64,000 nucleotides of DNA from Streptococcus oralis subsp. tigurinus (lineage in GTDB: Bacteria; Bacillota; Bacilli; Lactobacillales; Streptococcaceae). A model generated the notes under the pieces. That model saw only the letters and a program-made list of their open reading frames with translations, did not search any database and had not been told where the DNA came from. Shown in pieces: positions 62,418 through 64,000 of the stretch (position 1 is its first letter; every line of letters starts with the position of its first letter). Position numbers and translations under genes: made by a program. The stretch covers positions 558,001 through 622,000 of the forward strand of contig NZ_AP018338.1 in the NCBI RefSeq assembly GCF_002356415.1. Reading direction: 5' to 3'.

Positions 62418-63191
62418 ATGAAATTCGTATTTGATCTGGATGGGACGCTGTCTTTCGACTATATGACCATAGATGAGGAGATTAAGCAGGTTCTTTTAAA
62501 GGCTGAAGATTATGGACATGAGCTTGTGTTTGCCTCAGCTCGCTCTTATCGGGATTGCTTGGGTTTATTAGGCCCTGAACTCAGTCAGCGCTTGGTCATA
62601 GGGTTGAATGGTGGCGTAGCCTATCATCTAGGTAAGGCTATCTTCGAAAGGAATCTCGATGCTAGAGTTTATCAGGCGCTAGTGGATTACTGCCAGACCT
62701 ATAATCTCCCTTTCTTTGTAGATGATTGCTTTGACTATAGTGGTCAGATTGTAGAGAAGATTCCATTTATTTCCAGTGTGGATCCTCTAAAGGTAGCTCG
62801 TCATCAGAAACTCGAGGACTTAGGTACTCCGATTAAGGTAGTCATCTATATGGGCGACCATGAGGAGTTGCTTGATGATTTGCTTGGTCAGTTAGAAAGA
62901 CTAGGACAGGCTCATCTCTCCTATCATGCGCATGAAAAGTGCCTTTATGTCAACCCCTTGGATACTCATAAGGCGACAACTGTTGAAAAGTTATGCGGGG
63001 AGAACTTCATCGCTTTTGGAAATGACCAAAACGATATTGAATTGTTTAAAACGTCTCTTTATTCAGTCCAGATAGGAGACTTTGCTGGCCTTACTCCATA
63101 TGCAGATGACACGTTAGAGCTAAAAGGAGAACCTTCTCCAGCAGTGGCAGCTAAAATCTTACAGATCTTTGCGGAATTTAAGGGAAAATAG
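62418..63191 (+). CDS. HAD-superfamily phosphatase (Cof-type)
   Basis: A 257-residue cytoplasmic phosphatase. Motif I is FDLDGTLS at 4-11 (nucleophile Asp5 or Asp7), and the C-terminal motif IV is FGNDQNDIELF. The large cap domain (about 85-185) is of the Cof/SPP type. Substrates in the family are sugar phosphates or flavin precursors; unspecific here. It is cotranscribed with folD (gap four bases). Confidence 0.9.
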   Translation: MKFVFDLDGTLSFDYMTIDEEIKQVLLKAEDYGHELVFASARSYRDCLGLLGPELSQRLVIGLNGGVAYHLGKAIFERNLDARVYQALVDYCQTYNLPFFVDDCFDYSGQIVEKIPFISSVDPLKVARHQKLEDLGTPIKVVIYMGDHEELLDDLLGQLERLGQAHLSYHAHEKCLYVNPLDTHKATTVEKLCGENFIAFGNDQNDIELFKTSLYSVQIGDFAGLTPYADDTLELKGEPSPAVAAKILQIFAEFKGK

Positions 63192-63196
63192 TGTAG

Positions 63197-63220
63197 AAGG
63201 AGGTCTGAACCTCCTTTTGT
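63197..63220 (+). terminator. Terminator after the HAD gene, next to the nnrD promoter
   Basis: AAGGAGGT / ACCTCCTT stem, CTGA loop, short T-run; the -10 box starts three bases later. Confidence 0.82.
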
Positions 63221-63222
63221 AG

Positions 63223-63228
63223 TATAAT
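63223..63228 (+). promoter_or_regulatory. -10 box of nnrD
   Basis: TATAAT, 20 bases before the start codon; no good -35 was seen. Confidence 0.6.
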
Positions 63229-63248
63229 GGAGTGAGAGGGAAAAAACG

Positions 63249-64000
63249 ATGAAAGTGATTGATCAAGATTTATTAGAAAAAATCATTATTGAACGTTCTC
63301 GTACCAGTCATAAAGGAGACTATGGCCGTCTGCTCTTGCTTGGTGGGACCTATCCTTATGGTGGAGCCATCATCATGGCTGCCTTGGCAGCAGTCAAAAG
63401 TGGGGCAGGGTTGGTGACTGTTGGCACGGATAAGGAGAATATTTCGGCTCTGCACAGTCATTTACCTGAGGCCATGGCATTTTCTCTTCAAGACCAGCAA
63501 TTGTTAAAAGAACAGTTGGAAAAGGCAGAAGTTGTCTTGTTAGGTCCGGGTTTGCGAGAGGATGCATTCGGAGAAGAAATCATAAAACGGGTCTGTGACA
63601 GCCTTAGAAAAGACCAGGTTTTGATTGCAGATGGCGGTGCTTTGGGCATCTTAGCAAAAGGCCAGTTACCATTTCCTTCCAGTCAGCTCATCCTAACTCC
63701 CCACCAAAAGGAATGGGAAAGACTGTCTGGTATAGTTCTTGACCATCAAAATACAGAGACGACTACTAGGGCTCTTTCTGATTTTCCTCAAGGAACGATT
63801 TTAGTTGAGAAAGGTCCGGCAACTCGTATCTGGCAAGTCGGTCAGCCTGAATATTATCAGTTACAGGTTGGAGGCCCCTATCAAGCAACTGGTGGAATGG
63901 GAGATACACTTGCTGGAATCATTGCAGGTTTTGCAGGTCAGTTTGACCAAGTCAGCCTCTATGAGAGGGTAGTGGTAGCAACCCACCTTCATTCAGCTAT
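63249..64000 (+). CDS. nnrD: ADP-dependent NAD(P)H-hydrate dehydratase (partial)
   Basis: Repairs hydrated NAD(P)H using ADP. The gene begins at 63249 (MKVIDQDLLEK) and runs past the end of the window; 250 codons are visible and the frame is intact. Motifs: HKGDYGRLLLLGG near the start, LGPGL near 103, TPHQKEW, and the catalytic GGMGDTLAGIIAGF near 219-232. It is the C-terminal YjeF-type kinase domain alone; no epimerase domain is fused. Only the last few codons are missing. Confidence 0.92.
   Translation, partial: MKVIDQDLLEKIIIERSRTSHKGDYGRLLLLGGTYPYGGAIIMAALAAVKSGAGLVTVGTDKENISALHSHLPEAMAFSLQDQQLLKEQLEKAEVVLLGPGLREDAFGEEIIKRVCDSLRKDQVLIADGGALGILAKGQLPFPSSQLILTPHQKEWERLSGIVLDHQNTETTTRALSDFPQGTILVEKGPATRIWQVGQPEYYQLQVGGPYQATGGMGDTLAGIIAGFAGQFDQVSLYERVVVATHLHSA

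Overview
The window is chromosomal DNA of a low-GC Gram-positive coccus of the Streptococcus mitis group (S. pneumoniae / S. mitis / S. oralis). This rests on protein content (pyruvate oxidase SpxB, lactate oxidase LctO, a CopY-CupA-CopA copper operon, a surface protein with choline-binding-type repeats, a streptococcal DivIB) and on a gene order that resembles the pneumococcal chromosome from memory; the exact species cannot be fixed from sequence alone. Most of it is core genome. No insertion sequence with a transposase, no prophage, no CRISPR array and no rRNA operon were seen.

Layout. 70-2669: three-gene ABC-2 exporter. 2770-4074: tRNA-Thr(CGT) followed by a DUF6287 gene bracketed by a repeat of the tRNA 3' end, which looks like an integrated cassette. 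4234-9146: small membrane protein, choline-binding amidase, LysR regulator, YqgQ, rhodanese-like protein, pseudouridine synthase. 9306-14518: TypA, DUF3165, a 140-bp MITE-like element, and a bacteriocin-associated membrane protein with its ATPase. 14622-19808: murD-murG-divIB, then PyrR-attenuated pyrF-pyrE. 19871-22825: polar amino-acid ABC importer. 23041-29816: lctO, copper operon, spxB, VOC protein. 29978-37575: manA, a Na+-dependent transporter with an attenuator-like leader, a TipA-like MerR regulator, two reductase/hydrolase genes, DegV/FakB, TetR, ComEB. 37664-44078: upp, clpP (CtsR), ylbG, CodY-type liv operon. 44419-54003: CBS protein, prfB (programmed frameshift), ftsEX, glucose PTS, a phosphatase-family protein, a DEAD-box helicase, metK (SAM-III riboswitch). 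54112-64000: DUF1827, Nudix, WYL regulator with a GyrI-like partner, clpE (CtsR), DUF1797, an amino-acid ABC pair, TfoX-N protein, folD, a HAD phosphatase and the start of nnrD.

How genes connect. lctO converts lactate to pyruvate and H2O2; spxB converts pyruvate to acetyl-phosphate, CO2 and H2O2. The copper-efflux operon lies between them, and both oxidases carry cre-like CcpA sites, as does the glucose PTS. clpP and clpE share CtsR boxes. Envelope synthesis and division are represented by murD, murG, divIB and ftsEX.

The most interesting non-textbook signals are: (i) genes whose extended -10 lies 6-8 bases before the start codon with no ribosome-binding site, implying leaderless mRNAs, including a divergent LysR/yqgQ pair; (ii) an internal in-frame start in the TipA-like gene that would yield a free ligand-binding domain; (iii) the tRNA-Thr 3'-end duplication around the DUF6287 gene; (iv) intrinsic terminators whose T-tract runs straight into an extended -10; (v) a perfect palindrome in the promoter spacer of the orphan bacteriocin-type transporter; (vi) a perfect double-cre palindrome in the ptsG leader; (vii) a structured 240-base region after livF. 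All positions were read by eye; no similarity search or folding program was run.
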